Shown here piece after piece: positions 17,944-27,551 of a stretch of 64,000 nt of DNA. A program made the position numbers and the translations under genes. The stretch comes from Actinomadura hallensis. GTDB lineage: Bacteria; Actinomycetota; Actinomycetes; Streptosporangiales; Streptosporangiaceae. The stretch covers positions 4,216,001 through 4,280,000 of the forward strand of contig NZ_VFPO01000001.1 of NCBI RefSeq assembly GCF_006716765.1, read 5' to 3'. Position 1 is the stretch's first letter, and each line of letters begins with the position of its first letter. A model generated the notes under the pieces. It did no database searches. It was given only the letters and a program-made list of their open reading frames with translations, and was not told the origin of the DNA.

Positions 17944-20091
17944 ATGCGGATGCGGGTGGGCAGATGGCTTCCGGCCGCGGGCGCGCTCGCGGCCGCGCTG
18001 GCGCTGACGGCGGTGCCGGTACCGGGCGAGGCGCGCGCGCAGGAGAGCCGGTGCGGCGACCCCGCGCAGCGGCCCTGGTGCGACCCCTCGCTGTCGCCGG
18101 ACCGGCGGGCCGACCTGCTGCTGCCTCAGATGACCGCCGACGAGAAGATCGCCATGCTCGCGGCGGACGACCTGTTCGGCGGCCCCCTCGGCGGGTTCCT
18201 GGAGACCGCGCACGCCGACGTCAACAACGGCGTCCCGCGGCTCGGCATCCCGCCCGTCCACATGGCCGACGGGCCCGCGGGCGTGCGGCAGGGCAAGGCG
18301 ACGGCGCTGCCCGCGCCGATCGCGCTGGCGGCCGGGTTCGACCCGGAGGCCGCGCGCCTGTACGGGCGGACGGTGGCGTGGGAGGCCAGGCACCGCGGCA
18401 ACGACGTCATCTTCGGCCCGACCGTGGACGTCCTGCGCACCCCCCGCAACGGCCGGACGTTCGAGGGCTTCGGCGAGGACCCCTACCTCGCCTCGACCCT
18501 CGGCGCGCCGTGGATCCGGGGCGCCCAGTCCCAGGGCGTGATGGCGGCCGTCAAGCACATGGCCGTCTACACGCAGGAGACCGACCGGCTGACGCTGAAC
18601 ATGAAGGTGGACCCGCGCACCCTGCGGGAGATCTACCTGCCGCCGTTCGAGGCCGCCGTGAAGGAGGGCGGCGCGGCGACCGTCATGTGCGGGTTCGGCA
18701 GGCTCAACGGCAGGTGGGCCTGCGAGGACGGCACCGTCCTCAACGACATCCTGCGGGCGGAGTGGGGCTTCGAGGGGTACGTCGCCTCCGACCACTTCGC
18801 CCCCAAGGACACCGCCGCCGCGGCCGACGGCGGGCTCGACATGGAGCTGCCGATCGGCCTCCGGTACAACGCGTTCATGCTGAAGGCGGCCGTCGCGCAG
18901 GGGAAGGTCGCGCCGGCGACCGTCGACGGCCATGTCCGCAACATCCTCCGGACGATGTTCCGGTTCGGGGTGTTCGACCGGCAGGCGTACCCGAACGACC
19001 TGACCGGCGCCGACCGGACGGCGAGCGAGACCGCGGCCAGGAGGATCGCGGAGGCCGGGATCACGCTGCTGAAGAACGACGGCGTCCTGCCGTTGAAGGC
19101 GCCGGGGTCGATCGCGCTGATCGGGCGGGCGGCCCGGCAGAGCCCGAGCGGCCACGGGTCCGCGCAGGTCGTGCCGTTCACCGCGGTGAGCGCGCAGGAC
19201 GGCATCGCGCGCCGTGCGGGGGCCGGCACGCGGATCGCCTACGCCGACGGCGACGACCGCGCGCGGGCGGCCGCGCTGGCGCGGGACGCGGACGTGGCGA
19301 TCGTGTTCGCCACCGACGCCCAGGGCGAGTTCTTCGACAAGTCGTGCCTCACCCTGGAGTGCGGCGAGCCCCTCAGGGGCGACCAGGACGGCCTGATCTC
19401 CGAGGTCGCCAAGGCCAACCCCAACACCATCGTCGTGCTGAACACTGGCGGCCCCGTCCTGACGCCTTGGGCCGGGCAGGTGAAGGGCATCGTCGAAGCC
19501 TGGTACCCCGGCCAGGAAGCCGGGAACGCCCTCGCGCGCGTCCTGTTCGGTGACGTGGACCCCGGCGGGCGGCTCCCGGTGACGTTCCCCGTCGACGAGA
19601 ACGACGCGCCCACGTCGGGGAACCCGGCGCAGTACCCGGGCGTCAACGAGACCGTCACGTTCTCCGAGGGCGTCATGGTCGGCTACCGCCACTATGACGC
19701 GAAGGGCATCGAGCCCAGGTTCCCGTTCGGGCACGGGCTGTCCTACACCACGTTCCGCTACAGCGACCTCGCGGCGTCCACCGGCTCGGTCAAGGTGACG
19801 GTGACGAACACGGGCGCGCGCACAGGCATCGCCGTGCCGCAGCTGTACATCGGCATGCCGTCGCCCGGCGCGGACGTCCCGCAGCCGCCCAGGCAGCTCA
19901 AGGGCTACACGAAAATCACGCTCAGGCCAGGTGAGAGCAGGCGGGTGACGTTCCCGCTGTCGCAGCGCTCGTTCGCGTACTGGAACGAGTCCGCGAAGGC
20001 GTGGAAGGTCGCGGACGGCTGCTACCGGATCATGGTGGGCTCCTCCTCGCGGGACATCGCCGAGACAGCGTCGCTGGGCCAGTGCGGGTGA
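17944..20091 (+). CDS. secreted glycoside hydrolase family 3 (beta-glucosidase-like)
   Basis: Retaining glycosidase of 715 residues. It has a Sec signal peptide (residues 1 to about 32, ending ARA), a GH3 N-terminal barrel with GFGEDPYLAS and KHM, the catalytic nucleophile Asp283 in VASDHF (family SDW), a GH3 C-terminal domain (GGRLPVTFP) and a fibronectin-III-like end (residues about 625-700, PQPPRQLKGYTK). Substrate is not predictable beyond a beta-linked glucoside or xyloside. No transporter or LacI regulator is adjacent. The stretch after it is a 10-bp repeat array. Confidence 0.92.
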   Translation: MRMRVGRWLPAAGALAAALALTAVPVPGEARAQESRCGDPAQRPWCDPSLSPDRRADLLLPQMTADEKIAMLAADDLFGGPLGGFLETAHADVNNGVPRLGIPPVHMADGPAGVRQGKATALPAPIALAAGFDPEAARLYGRTVAWEARHRGNDVIFGPTVDVLRTPRNGRTFEGFGEDPYLASTLGAPWIRGAQSQGVMAAVKHMAVYTQETDRLTLNMKVDPRTLREIYLPPFEAAVKEGGAATVMCGFGRLNGRWACEDGTVLNDILRAEWGFEGYVASDHFAPKDTAAAADGGLDMELPIGLRYNAFMLKAAVAQGKVAPATVDGHVRNILRTMFRFGVFDRQAYPNDLTGADRTASETAARRIAEAGITLLKNDGVLPLKAPGSIALIGRAARQSPSGHGSAQVVPFTAVSAQDGIARRAGAGTRIAYADGDDRARAAALARDADVAIVFATDAQGEFFDKSCLTLECGEPLRGDQDGLISEVAKANPNTIVVLNTGGPVLTPWAGQVKGIVEAWYPGQEAGNALARVLFGDVDPGGRLPVTFPVDENDAPTSGNPAQYPGVNETVTFSEGVMVGYRHYDAKGIEPRFPFGHGLSYTTFRYSDLAASTGSVKVTVTNTGARTGIAVPQLYIGMPSPGADVPQPPRQLKGYTKITLRPGESRRVTFPLSQRSFAYWNESAKAWKVADGCYRIMVGSSSRDIAETASLGQCG

Positions 20092-20110
20092 GCCGCCGGG
20101 GCCGAGCACC

Positions 20111-20196
20111 CGCAGTCGCGCGGAGCCGCCCCCAGTCGCCCCTAGTCGCCACTAGTCGCCACTAGTCGCCTCTCAGTCGCTCGGAGTCGCGCGTAG
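20111..20196. repeat. array of 10-11-bp repeats after the GH3 gene
   Basis: AGTCGC recurs at 20113, 20134, 20144, 20154, 20164, 20175, 20185 with unit AGTCGCCACT in the centre. The array fills much of the 208-bp gap before the pseudokinase gene. Confidence 0.8.
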
Positions 20197-20299
20197 GGCG
20201 CCGGGGACGGAAAGATCGCCGTTTCACCGCCTTACCCACCGGTTACGCGGTACAAAAGAGGAAATCTTCGTCCGTCCCCGCCGAGTCGGAGTCCGCCAA

Positions 20300-21127
20300 G
20301 TGCCGCACGACACCTCCCGCGGGAGGACGAGCCCCCACCCCGCGCGTCCCGCCGCCCGCTCCGCCCGCTCCGGGCGCGCCGGCCGGGCGCTCGCCGGCCG
20401 CCCCGGCCGCCCGGGCACGGCTCGTCCCGTCGCGCCGCGTCCCCCGCAGGGCCGCCCGCACGCCGCCGGCGACGCCGAGGTTCCCCGCTTCCGCCACGTG
20501 GTCGGCGCCGACGCGGAGGGTTCGCCGCTGCAGCGCGTCGTCGAGGAGCACGGGCCGCTGCCCGCGCCGAAGCTGCGCAGGGTCGCCCTGCGGACCGCTG
20601 CGGCGCTGGCCTCGATGCACCGCGCCGGGATCGTGCACGGCGGCTTCGGGCCGGCGACCGTGCTGCTCGGCCCGGACGGCGCCAAGGTCGTCGACCCCGG
20701 GGACGCCGGGTCCGGGGCGGACGCGCCGCAGCCCGCCTCGCCCTCCTACCTGGCGCCCGAGCAGATCGAGGACGAGCCGGTCGGGCGGCCCGCGGACGTG
20801 TTCGCCTGGGGCGCCACGGTGGTCTTCGCCGCGACCGGGCGCCCGCCGTTCGGCACCGGGCCCCGCGCCGAGGTCGTCCGGCGCGTCACCTCCCGCAGGC
20901 CCGACCTCGGCGACCTGTCGGGCCCGCTGCGCGAACTCGCGGCACGCTGCCTGGACAAGAACCCCGCCGCCCGGCCGACCGCGCCGCAGGTCGTCCGGGC
21001 GCTACGCGAAGGGCAGGGGCCGATGCCGAAACCGCGTCCGACCCGGATCCCGCGCTACCGGTGGCGCATGATGCTCGCGCTCGCGGCCGTGGTCGTCTGC
21101 GGCTTCGTCCTCGGGATGCTGTACTGA
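20300..21127 (+). CDS. membrane-anchored Ser/Thr pseudokinase
   Basis: A 275-residue protein with a kinase C-lobe and a C-terminal transmembrane helix (MMLALAAVVVCGFVLGML). The N-lobe is missing: there is no glycine loop or ATP-binding lysine, only a Pro/Arg-rich region of about 60 residues. The catalytic loop reads HGGFGPATVLL (113-123), replacing the HRD Asp with Gly115, the Lys with Gly117 and the Asn with Thr120; DFG is DPG with Asp132 kept. The activation-segment YLAPEQ and the later DVFAWGATVVFAATGRPPF fold elements are intact. It therefore cannot be a normal kinase and probably serves as a scaffold. GTG at 20300 follows GGAG at 8 nt. Confidence 0.85.
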   Translation: MPHDTSRGRTSPHPARPAARSARSGRAGRALAGRPGRPGTARPVAPRPPQGRPHAAGDAEVPRFRHVVGADAEGSPLQRVVEEHGPLPAPKLRRVALRTAAALASMHRAGIVHGGFGPATVLLGPDGAKVVDPGDAGSGADAPQPASPSYLAPEQIEDEPVGRPADVFAWGATVVFAATGRPPFGTGPRAEVVRRVTSRRPDLGDLSGPLRELAARCLDKNPAARPTAPQVVRALREGQGPMPKPRPTRIPRYRWRMMLALAAVVVCGFVLGMLY

Positions 21128-21178
21128 CCGGCCTGTACTGACCGGCGCCGTGCCGGCCGGCGCCGTCATGACCGGGGG

Positions 21179-21334
21179 TCACCAGTGCGGGGGACGCTCC
21201 TCCAGCAGGCGGGAGTCGTCGTCGCCGCGCCACTCGCCCCACCCGGTGTCGGTGTCGTCGTAGGTCTGGTCGGGCAGGATCTCCAGCTCGTCGTCCAGTT
21301 CCACCACGCGCTCGTCGTCGGGTCCCACACTCAT
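21179..21334 (-). CDS. small acidic conserved actinobacterial protein (51 aa)
   Basis: Encodes a 51-residue protein beginning MSVGPDDERVVELDDELEIL and ending LLEERPPHW, strongly acidic with a TGWGEW core. The periodic D/E content and the tidy actinobacterial codon usage argue for a real gene. Comparable small proteins are recalled next to thiE in Streptomyces, with no assigned function. An in-frame ATG nine bases upstream (21343) is an alternative start. It is convergent with the pseudokinase gene. Confidence 0.65.
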   Translation of the reverse strand: MSVGPDDERVVELDDELEILPDQTYDDTDTGWGEWRGDDDSRLLEERPPHW

Positions 21335-21469
21335 GATCCCCATTGTGGGCGATCGGGGCCGGAGCCCGCACCGTGATATCGGCCAAAGCCCGGAGGCCCC
21401 GCGCGACGCCTGCCCGGACCGGGCCCACCGGACGGTTCCGCCCGGCCCTTCCGCCCGGCCCTTCGGCCC

Positions 21470-22138
21470 TCAGCCCTTCAGGCGGCGCGCGAACTCGGCG
21501 GCCGCCGCGCCCGGGTCGTCCGCCTCGGTGATCGCCCGCACGACCACGACGCGGGCGGCGCCCGCCGCCGTCACCTCGCCGAGGTTGCCGAGGTCGATCC
21601 CCCCGATCGCGAACCACGGCCGCGCCACGCGCTGCGCCGCGACGTACTCCAGCAGCTTCGGGCCGGGGGCGGGACGGCCCGGCTTGGTCGGCGTCGGCCA
21701 CACCGGTCCGGCGCAGAAGTAGTCGACGCCCGGCTCGGCGGCCGCCGCGGAGGCCTGCTCGTCGGAGTGCGTGGACCGGCCGATCAGCATGTCGCCGCCG
21801 ACGATCTCGCGTGCGGCGGCGACCGGAAGGTCGTTCTGCCCGAGGTGCAGCACGTCGGCGCGGACGGCGTGCGCCACGTCGGCCCGGTCGTTGACCGCGA
21901 GCAGCGCGCCGTGCCGGTCGCAGGCCGCCCGGAAGATCTCCAGGTACTCCATCTCCTGCCGCGCCTCCAGGTCCTTCTGGCGCAGCTGGACGATGTCGAC
22001 CCCGCCCGCCAGCACCGCGTCCAGGAAGTCGGGCAGGTCCCCCTGCCGGGTTCGCGCGTCCGTGCAGAGGTACAGGCGCGCGCGGTCGAGCCGGGCGCGC
22101 AGGGAGACGGCGCGTTCGGAGGGGAGGTGCCTGGACAC
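21470..22138 (-). CDS. thiE: thiamine phosphate synthase
   Basis: Couples HMP-diphosphate to thiazole phosphate to give thiamine phosphate. The 222-residue TIM-barrel protein has [32 protein letters not shown] with DLP, GRSTHS and the phosphate-binding AIGGI, all standard ThiE motifs. A GTG start at 22138 is used. It is divergent from the thiO-thiS-thiG operon with two unrelated genes in between, and no riboswitch is visible upstream of thiE itself. Confidence 0.94.
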   Translation of the reverse strand: MSRHLPSERAVSLRARLDRARLYLCTDARTRQGDLPDFLDAVLAGGVDIVQLRQKDLEARQEMEYLEIFRAACDRHGALLAVNDRADVAHAVRADVLHLGQNDLPVAAAREIVGGDMLIGRSTHSDEQASAAAAEPGVDYFCAGPVWPTPTKPGRPAPGPKLLEYVAAQRVARPWFAIGGIDLGNLGEVTAAGAARVVVVRAITEADDPGAAAAEFARRLKG

Positions 22139-22304
22139 GGTGGACGTCGTTCCTTTCCTGGAGGATCGCGGGTCATGCCGGATCGCGGGACCGCGCGGCG
22201 GTCACGTCCCGCCGCACGGCCCCGCGATCGTGTCATGTGCGCCGTCTTCGGCCGTCCCGGGGCCCGGGGCGCGGGGCGCGGGGGCGCCCCTGGAGCGCGC
22301 GGAT

Positions 22305-22688
22305 CTAGAAGGCCAGCGCCTGGGCTCTCCGGCGGACCTCGGTCCCCCGGTTCTCGGTGAGCGCCTGCACGGGCGTGCCGGGCAGCGTGTCGTCGGCGGT
22401 GAACAGCCAGCGGATCGTCTCCACGTCGTCGTAACCCGCGTCCGACAGGAGCGTCAGGGTGCCCGGCAGTCCCTTGATGACCTGGCCGTTCTTGATGAAG
22501 GCCGCGGGCACCATGGGGACGCCGCCGCGGCGCACCGCCAGGAGCTTGCGCTCGCTGAGGAGCTGCTTGATCCGGTTGGGCTTGATCCCGAGTCGTTCGG
22601 CGGCCTCCCGGAGGGAGATCCACTCTCCCGCGAGGGCCTCGGTCCGGGGGTCGAGTGCGCTTTCTACGGTTGCGTGCATCTGCGTCAC
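22305..22688 (-). CDS. Rv2175c-family DNA-binding protein
   Basis: A 127-residue protein with a MerR/excisionase-like winged helix (ISLREAAERLGIKPNRIKQLLSERKLLAVRR) followed by VIKGLPGTLTLLSDAGYDDVETIRWLF, matching mycobacterial Rv2175c, a substrate of the kinase PknL. A PASTA-domain kinase gene lies about 5 kb away (27552-29504), consistent with the mycobacterial pairing, though here the two are not adjacent. GTG 22688 or ATG 22679 could be the start; AAGGGGG precedes the latter by 10 nt. DNA target is unknown. Confidence 0.88.
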   Translation of the reverse strand: MTQMHATVESALDPRTEALAGEWISLREAAERLGIKPNRIKQLLSERKLLAVRRGGVPMVPAAFIKNGQVIKGLPGTLTLLSDAGYDDVETIRWLFTADDTLPGTPVQALTENRGTEVRRRAQALAF

Positions 22689-22757
22689 GCCCCCTTGCTA
22701 CCACTCCTCCGGAACCGTCAAACCCCCTGCGCAGCCGTATCGTCCGCCCGGCGATCG

Positions 22758-24035
22758 CTATCCGCGAACGGCCTGCCGGACCGGCACGTCGGGGTCGGCG
22801 AGCGCGTCCGGGTCCACGGGCGTCCCGGCGGCGATGACCCGCCGCGCCTGCACCAGGTCGCGGGGCCGGTCGACGGTGAGGACGGCGTCGAGCCGGTCGC
22901 CGGTCAGCCACGCCAGCGCCCACTTGCGGCCGGACGGGTCGCCCCGGCGCACGACCCGCTCGGACCCGGTGTGGAGGCCCGCGTACTGCACCATGCGCCC
23001 GAACTGCTCGGACCAGAAGTACGGGACGGCGTCGTAGACGGCGTCCTCGCCGAGGAGGGTCCCGGCGGCGACCTCGGGGGCGTTGAGGGCGGTGTCCCAG
23101 TGCTCGACGAGCAGCCGCCGCCCGTACCGCCGCGACCACCAGGCGGCGCAGTCGCCGACCGCCACGACGTCGGGCCGCGGGGTGCCGGGCCGCTCGTCGT
23201 TCCGGCGGGCGTCGCTCTGGTGGGCGTCGTTCTGGTGGGCGTCGTTCTGGTGGGCGTCGTTCTGGTGGGCGCGGAACGAGCCGTCGGTGACCACGCCGCG
23301 CTCCAGGAGAAGACCGGAGCCCTCCAGCCAGGACAGCTCGGGGCGGACGCCGACGCCGACGACGACCTCGTCCGCGTCGATCCGCTCGCCGCCCGCCAGT
23401 TCGAGCCCGCCGTCGCGCACCCGCGCGACCTTGACGCCGGTGCGCAGCGCGACCCCCGCCTCGGCGTACCACGGGACGGTGAGCGCGCCGGCCTCGGTGC
23501 CGAGCGCGCCGGCGAGCGGGGCGTCGGCGGCCTCGACGACCGTCACCGCGCAGCCCTTGGCGGCGGCGGTGGTCGCGACCTCGGCGCCGATCCAGCCGGC
23601 CCCGACGACGACGATCCGCGCCCCCTCGGTCAGCCGGGGCCGCAGCGCGCGGGCGTCGTCGATCGTGCGCAGGACCCGCTGGGGCCCGTCCCCCGGCAGC
23701 GTGACCGGGGCGGCGCCGGTCGCGATGACCAGCCCGTCGAACGGGAGGTCGCCCGCCGTGGACGCGACGACGCCGCCGCGGCCCGGCTCGTTCAGGCGCA
23801 GGCCGGTGGCACGGACGCCGAGCAGCAGTTCGCAGCGGAGCGCGTCCCAGTCGGCGTCGACCGTGGTGTCGTCGGAGTCGCCGGCGAGGACCGCCTTCGA
23901 CAGCGGCGGCCGGTCGTAGGGGCGGTGCCGCTCGGCCGAGACGAGCGTCAGCGCGCCCGCGTACCCCTTGCTCCTCAGGGCCTCCACGGCGCGCACGCCC
24001 GCCAGCCCCCCGCCCACGACGATGACCCTCTCCAT
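22758..24035 (-). CDS. FAD-dependent NAD(P)H oxidoreductase (ferredoxin-reductase type)
   Basis: A 425-residue pyridine nucleotide-disulphide-fold flavoprotein resembling ferredoxin/rubredoxin reductases. FAD site VIVVGGGLAGVRA at the N-terminus, NAD site VVVGAGWIGAEVA in the middle, FAD-binding VVAVGDCA further on and a C-terminal reductase dimer-type domain. Between the NAD domain and VVAVGDCA is an insert of five near-identical AHQND units encoded by a 15-bp tandem repeat, not expected in the family. TATGGT ends 7 nt before ATG 24035, suggesting a leaderless transcript. No ferredoxin gene is adjacent. Confidence 0.88.
   Translation of the reverse strand: MERVIVVGGGLAGVRAVEALRSKGYAGALTLVSAERHRPYDRPPLSKAVLAGDSDDTTVDADWDALRCELLLGVRATGLRLNEPGRGGVVASTAGDLPFDGLVIATGAAPVTLPGDGPQRVLRTIDDARALRPRLTEGARIVVVGAGWIGAEVATTAAAKGCAVTVVEAADAPLAGALGTEAGALTVPWYAEAGVALRTGVKVARVRDGGLELAGGERIDADEVVVGVGVRPELSWLEGSGLLLERGVVTDGSFRAHQNDAHQNDAHQNDAHQSDARRNDERPGTPRPDVVAVGDCAAWWSRRYGRRLLVEHWDTALNAPEVAAGTLLGEDAVYDAVPYFWSEQFGRMVQYAGLHTGSERVVRRGDPSGRKWALAWLTGDRLDAVLTVDRPRDLVQARRVIAAGTPVDPDALADPDVPVRQAVRG
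23206..23265. repeat. 15-bp tandem repeat inside the FAD oxidoreductase gene
   Basis: Unit TGGGCGTCGTTCTGG occurs at 23221, 23236 and 23251, with a variant at 23206 and a partial copy after 23265. On the minus strand it encodes repeated AHQND in frame. Confidence 0.9.
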
Positions 24036-24139
24036 GCGGGCCACCATATCCGGGCGGGCGAAGGCGAGTGGACTCGTGTCCAGACAGCTGCCCACTTTAC
24101 CGGGGCCGTACAGTGGAAAAGAGGGTAAAACAGCACAGA

Positions 24140-24234
24140 TCGCGGGAGTCCGGTACGACCGGGCTGAGAGGGCGGCTGAACGGGCCGCCGACCGCCAGGA
24201 CCTGATCCGGATCATGCCGGCGAAGGGAGCGCGA
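24140..24234 (+). ncRNA. TPP riboswitch (THI element)
   Basis: Contains the conserved GGGCTGAGAG (24161-24170), ACCTGATCCGGATCATGCCGG (around 24200-24220) and AAGGGAGC elements of the thiamine pyrophosphate aptamer, between P1 strands TCGCGGGAG and GGGAGCGCGA. The GGGAG in the 3' P1 strand is also the Shine-Dalgarno of thiO, whose GTG begins at 24238, so TPP binding would directly hide the ribosome-binding site. Confidence 0.95.
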
Positions 24235-24237
24235 ACA

Positions 24238-25364
24238 GTGGAGATCGTGATCATAGGGGCGGGGGTCGTCGGCCTGGCCACCGCCTGGCGGACCGCGGCG
24301 GGCGGCGCCGCCGTCACCCTCGTCGACCCGGACCCGGGCGGCGGCGCGTCCTCGGTGGCGGCGGGCATGCTCACCCCGGTCAGCGAGGTGACCTACGGCG
24401 AGGAGCCGCTGCTCCGGCTCGGCCTCGCCTCCCGCGACCGCTACGGCGCGTTCGTCGCGGAGCTGGAGGAGGCGACCGGCCTGGAGACGGGCTACCGCAC
24501 CGACGGGATCCTCCAGGTCGCGTTCGACTCCGACGACCTGCGCCACCTGGACGAGCTGCGCCGCTTCCAGGAGAGCCTCGGCATCGCCGCGGAGGCGCTC
24601 ACCGGACGCGAGTGCCGGAGGCTGGAGCCGATGCTCGCCCCCGGCGTCCGCGGCGGCCTGCTCGCCCCCGACGACGGCTCGATCGACCCGCGCAGGCTGA
24701 CCGCCGCGCTGCTCGCCGCGGCCGAGAAGGCCGGGGCGCGGCTCGTCCGGCAGCGCGCCACCGGCCTGCTGGTGGAGGGCGGCACGGCGGCGGGAGTGCG
24801 GCTGGCCGACGGGACCGCGGTCCGCGGCGACCGCGTGCTGCTCGCGGCGGGCCCCTGGTCGGGCGACCTGGAGGGGCTGCCCCCCGGCGCCGTTCCCCCC
24901 GTCCGCCCGGTCAAGGGCCAGGTGATCCGCCTCCGCACCCGGGTGCCGTTCCTGGGCCGCGCCACGCGGGGGCTCGTGAAGGGCTCCCCGGTCTACCTGG
25001 TCCCGCGCAAGGACGGCGAGATCGTCCTCGGGGCCACGCAGGAGGAGATGGGCTTCGACACCCGCGTCACCGCCGGCGGGCTGTGGGAGCTCCTGCGCGA
25101 CGCCCGCGAGCTGCTGCCCGGCATCACCGAACTGGAGTTCGCCGAGGTCTCCGCCGGCCTGCGCCCCGGTTCGCCGGACAACGCGCCGGTGATGGGGCCG
25201 TCCGGGCTCCCCGGCCTGGTGCTCGGCACCGGGCACTTCCGCAACGGCGTCCTGCTCACCCCGGTGAGCGCCGACATCCTGTCCGCGATGCTGCTGGACA
25301 GGCCCGTGCCCGGCGTGGCCGGGCCTTTCACCCCCGATCGATTCTCAGCCGAGGTGCACTCCTG

Positions 25365-25365
<1 letters not shown>
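24238..25365 (+). CDS. thiO: glycine oxidase ThiO
   Basis: FAD enzyme that makes iminoglycine for thiazole synthesis. The 375-residue protein starts at GTG 24238 with VEIVIIGAGVVGLATAWRTA, a DAO-family FAD motif, and has PVKGQVIRLR and a C-terminal GTGHFRNGVLLTP segment typical of ThiO. It is controlled by the TPP riboswitch immediately upstream, whose P1 stem supplies its ribosome-binding site. The stop overlaps the thiS ATG (TGATG). First gene of thiOSG. Confidence 0.94.
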
Positions 25366-26367
<1,002 letters not shown>

Positions 26368-26418
26368 CAGACCTTAAGGTTCGGGTGTAGCAATATTCGC
26401 TGGACCTGAAATGTCGAC

Positions 26419-26446
26419 GGGGGTGAGACTGGACCGGTCCACCCCC
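26419..26446. terminator. hairpin after thiG
   Basis: GGGGGTG (26419-26425) pairs with CACCCCC (26440-26446), with the internal palindrome GGACCGGTCC inside. There is no U-tract, so termination is only probable. Confidence 0.45.
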
Positions 26447-26534
26447 GGGCCGGCGTCCGCAACCCGGCGCGCCCCTTCGGTGTTCGTGGATTGTCCATGC
26501 CCCGTGGAAATGTCCCCTGCTTAAGGTGCGTGCC

Positions 26535-27515
26535 ATGCGACAGGAAACCCGGGCGGCGGGCGTCGACAAACTCGCGGTCGCCGCCGCGACGGTCACCGTG
26601 GTGCTGTGGGCCTCGGCCTTCGTCTCCATCCGCAGCGCGGGCGCGGAGTACGGCCCCGGCGCCCTCGCGCTGGGCCGCATGCTGTCCGGGACGCTCGTGC
26701 TCGGCGGCCTGTGGCTCGTCCGGCGCGAGGGGTTCCCGCCCAGGGGCGCCTGGCCCGGCATCATCACCGCGGGGATCCTGTGGTTCGGCGCCTACATGGT
26801 CGCCCTGAACTGGGGCGAGCAGCTCGTGGACGCGGGCACCGCCGCCCTGGTCGTCAACATCGGCCCGATCCTCATCGCGCTCCTCGGCGGCTGGCTGCTG
26901 AAGGAGGGGCTGCCGCCGCGGCTGCTGGCCGGCATGGCCGTGTCGTTCACCGGCGCCGCCGTCGTCGGGCTGTCGATGTCGGGCGAGGGCACGTCCTCGG
27001 TCCTCGGCGTCCTGCTGTGCCTGTTCGCCGCCGTCGCGTACGCGGCCGGCGTCGTCAGCCAGAAGCCCGCGCTCCGGCACGCCTCGTCGCTGCAGTTCAC
27101 CACGTTCGCCTGCGCGATCGGCGCGCTGGCCTGCCTGCCGTTCTCCGGCCAGCTCGTCTCACAGGCCGCGCAGGCCCCGGCGGGCGCGACCCTCAACATG
27201 ATCTACCTGGGCGTCTTCCCGACCGCGATCGCGTTCACCACCTGGGGGTACGCCCTGGCCCGCACGTCCGCCGGGAAGATGGGCGCCACCACCTACGCCG
27301 CGCCCGCCCTGGTCGTGCTGATGTCGTGGCTGCTCCTCGGCGAGGTCCCCGGCCTGATCACCCTCGGCGGCGGGCTGCTCTGCCTCGCCGGGGTCGCCGT
27401 CTCCCGCAGCGACCGCGGCCTGCGCCGCCGCGACCGGCCCGCCCCCGGCGGCGCCGGGCCCGCGGCGGAAGCGGAGTCACGCTCCGCACTTGTCCAGGCT
27501 CATACTCGGGACTGA
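26535..27515 (+). CDS. EamA/DMT-family transporter
   Basis: Inner-membrane carrier of 326 residues with about ten transmembrane helices and two EamA repeats; the first repeat holds VVLWASAFVSIRSAG and the second ends MGATTYAAPALVVLMSWLLLGEVP, both typical. The solute is unknown (amino acid or nucleobase efflux is common in the family). The ATG at 26535 is chosen because TAAGGT (26522-26527) ends 7 nt before it, a leaderless signature, and no ribosome-binding site exists. The C-terminus is Arg/Pro-rich and cytoplasmic. Confidence 0.88.
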   Translation: MRQETRAAGVDKLAVAAATVTVVLWASAFVSIRSAGAEYGPGALALGRMLSGTLVLGGLWLVRREGFPPRGAWPGIITAGILWFGAYMVALNWGEQLVDAGTAALVVNIGPILIALLGGWLLKEGLPPRLLAGMAVSFTGAAVVGLSMSGEGTSSVLGVLLCLFAAVAYAAGVVSQKPALRHASSLQFTTFACAIGALACLPFSGQLVSQAAQAPAGATLNMIYLGVFPTAIAFTTWGYALARTSAGKMGATTYAAPALVVLMSWLLLGEVPGLITLGGGLLCLAGVAVSRSDRGLRRRDRPAPGGAGPAAEAESRSALVQAHTRD

Positions 27516-27551
27516 TGAGTTCCGTGATGATTCGCCCGTAAACTCGCACCG

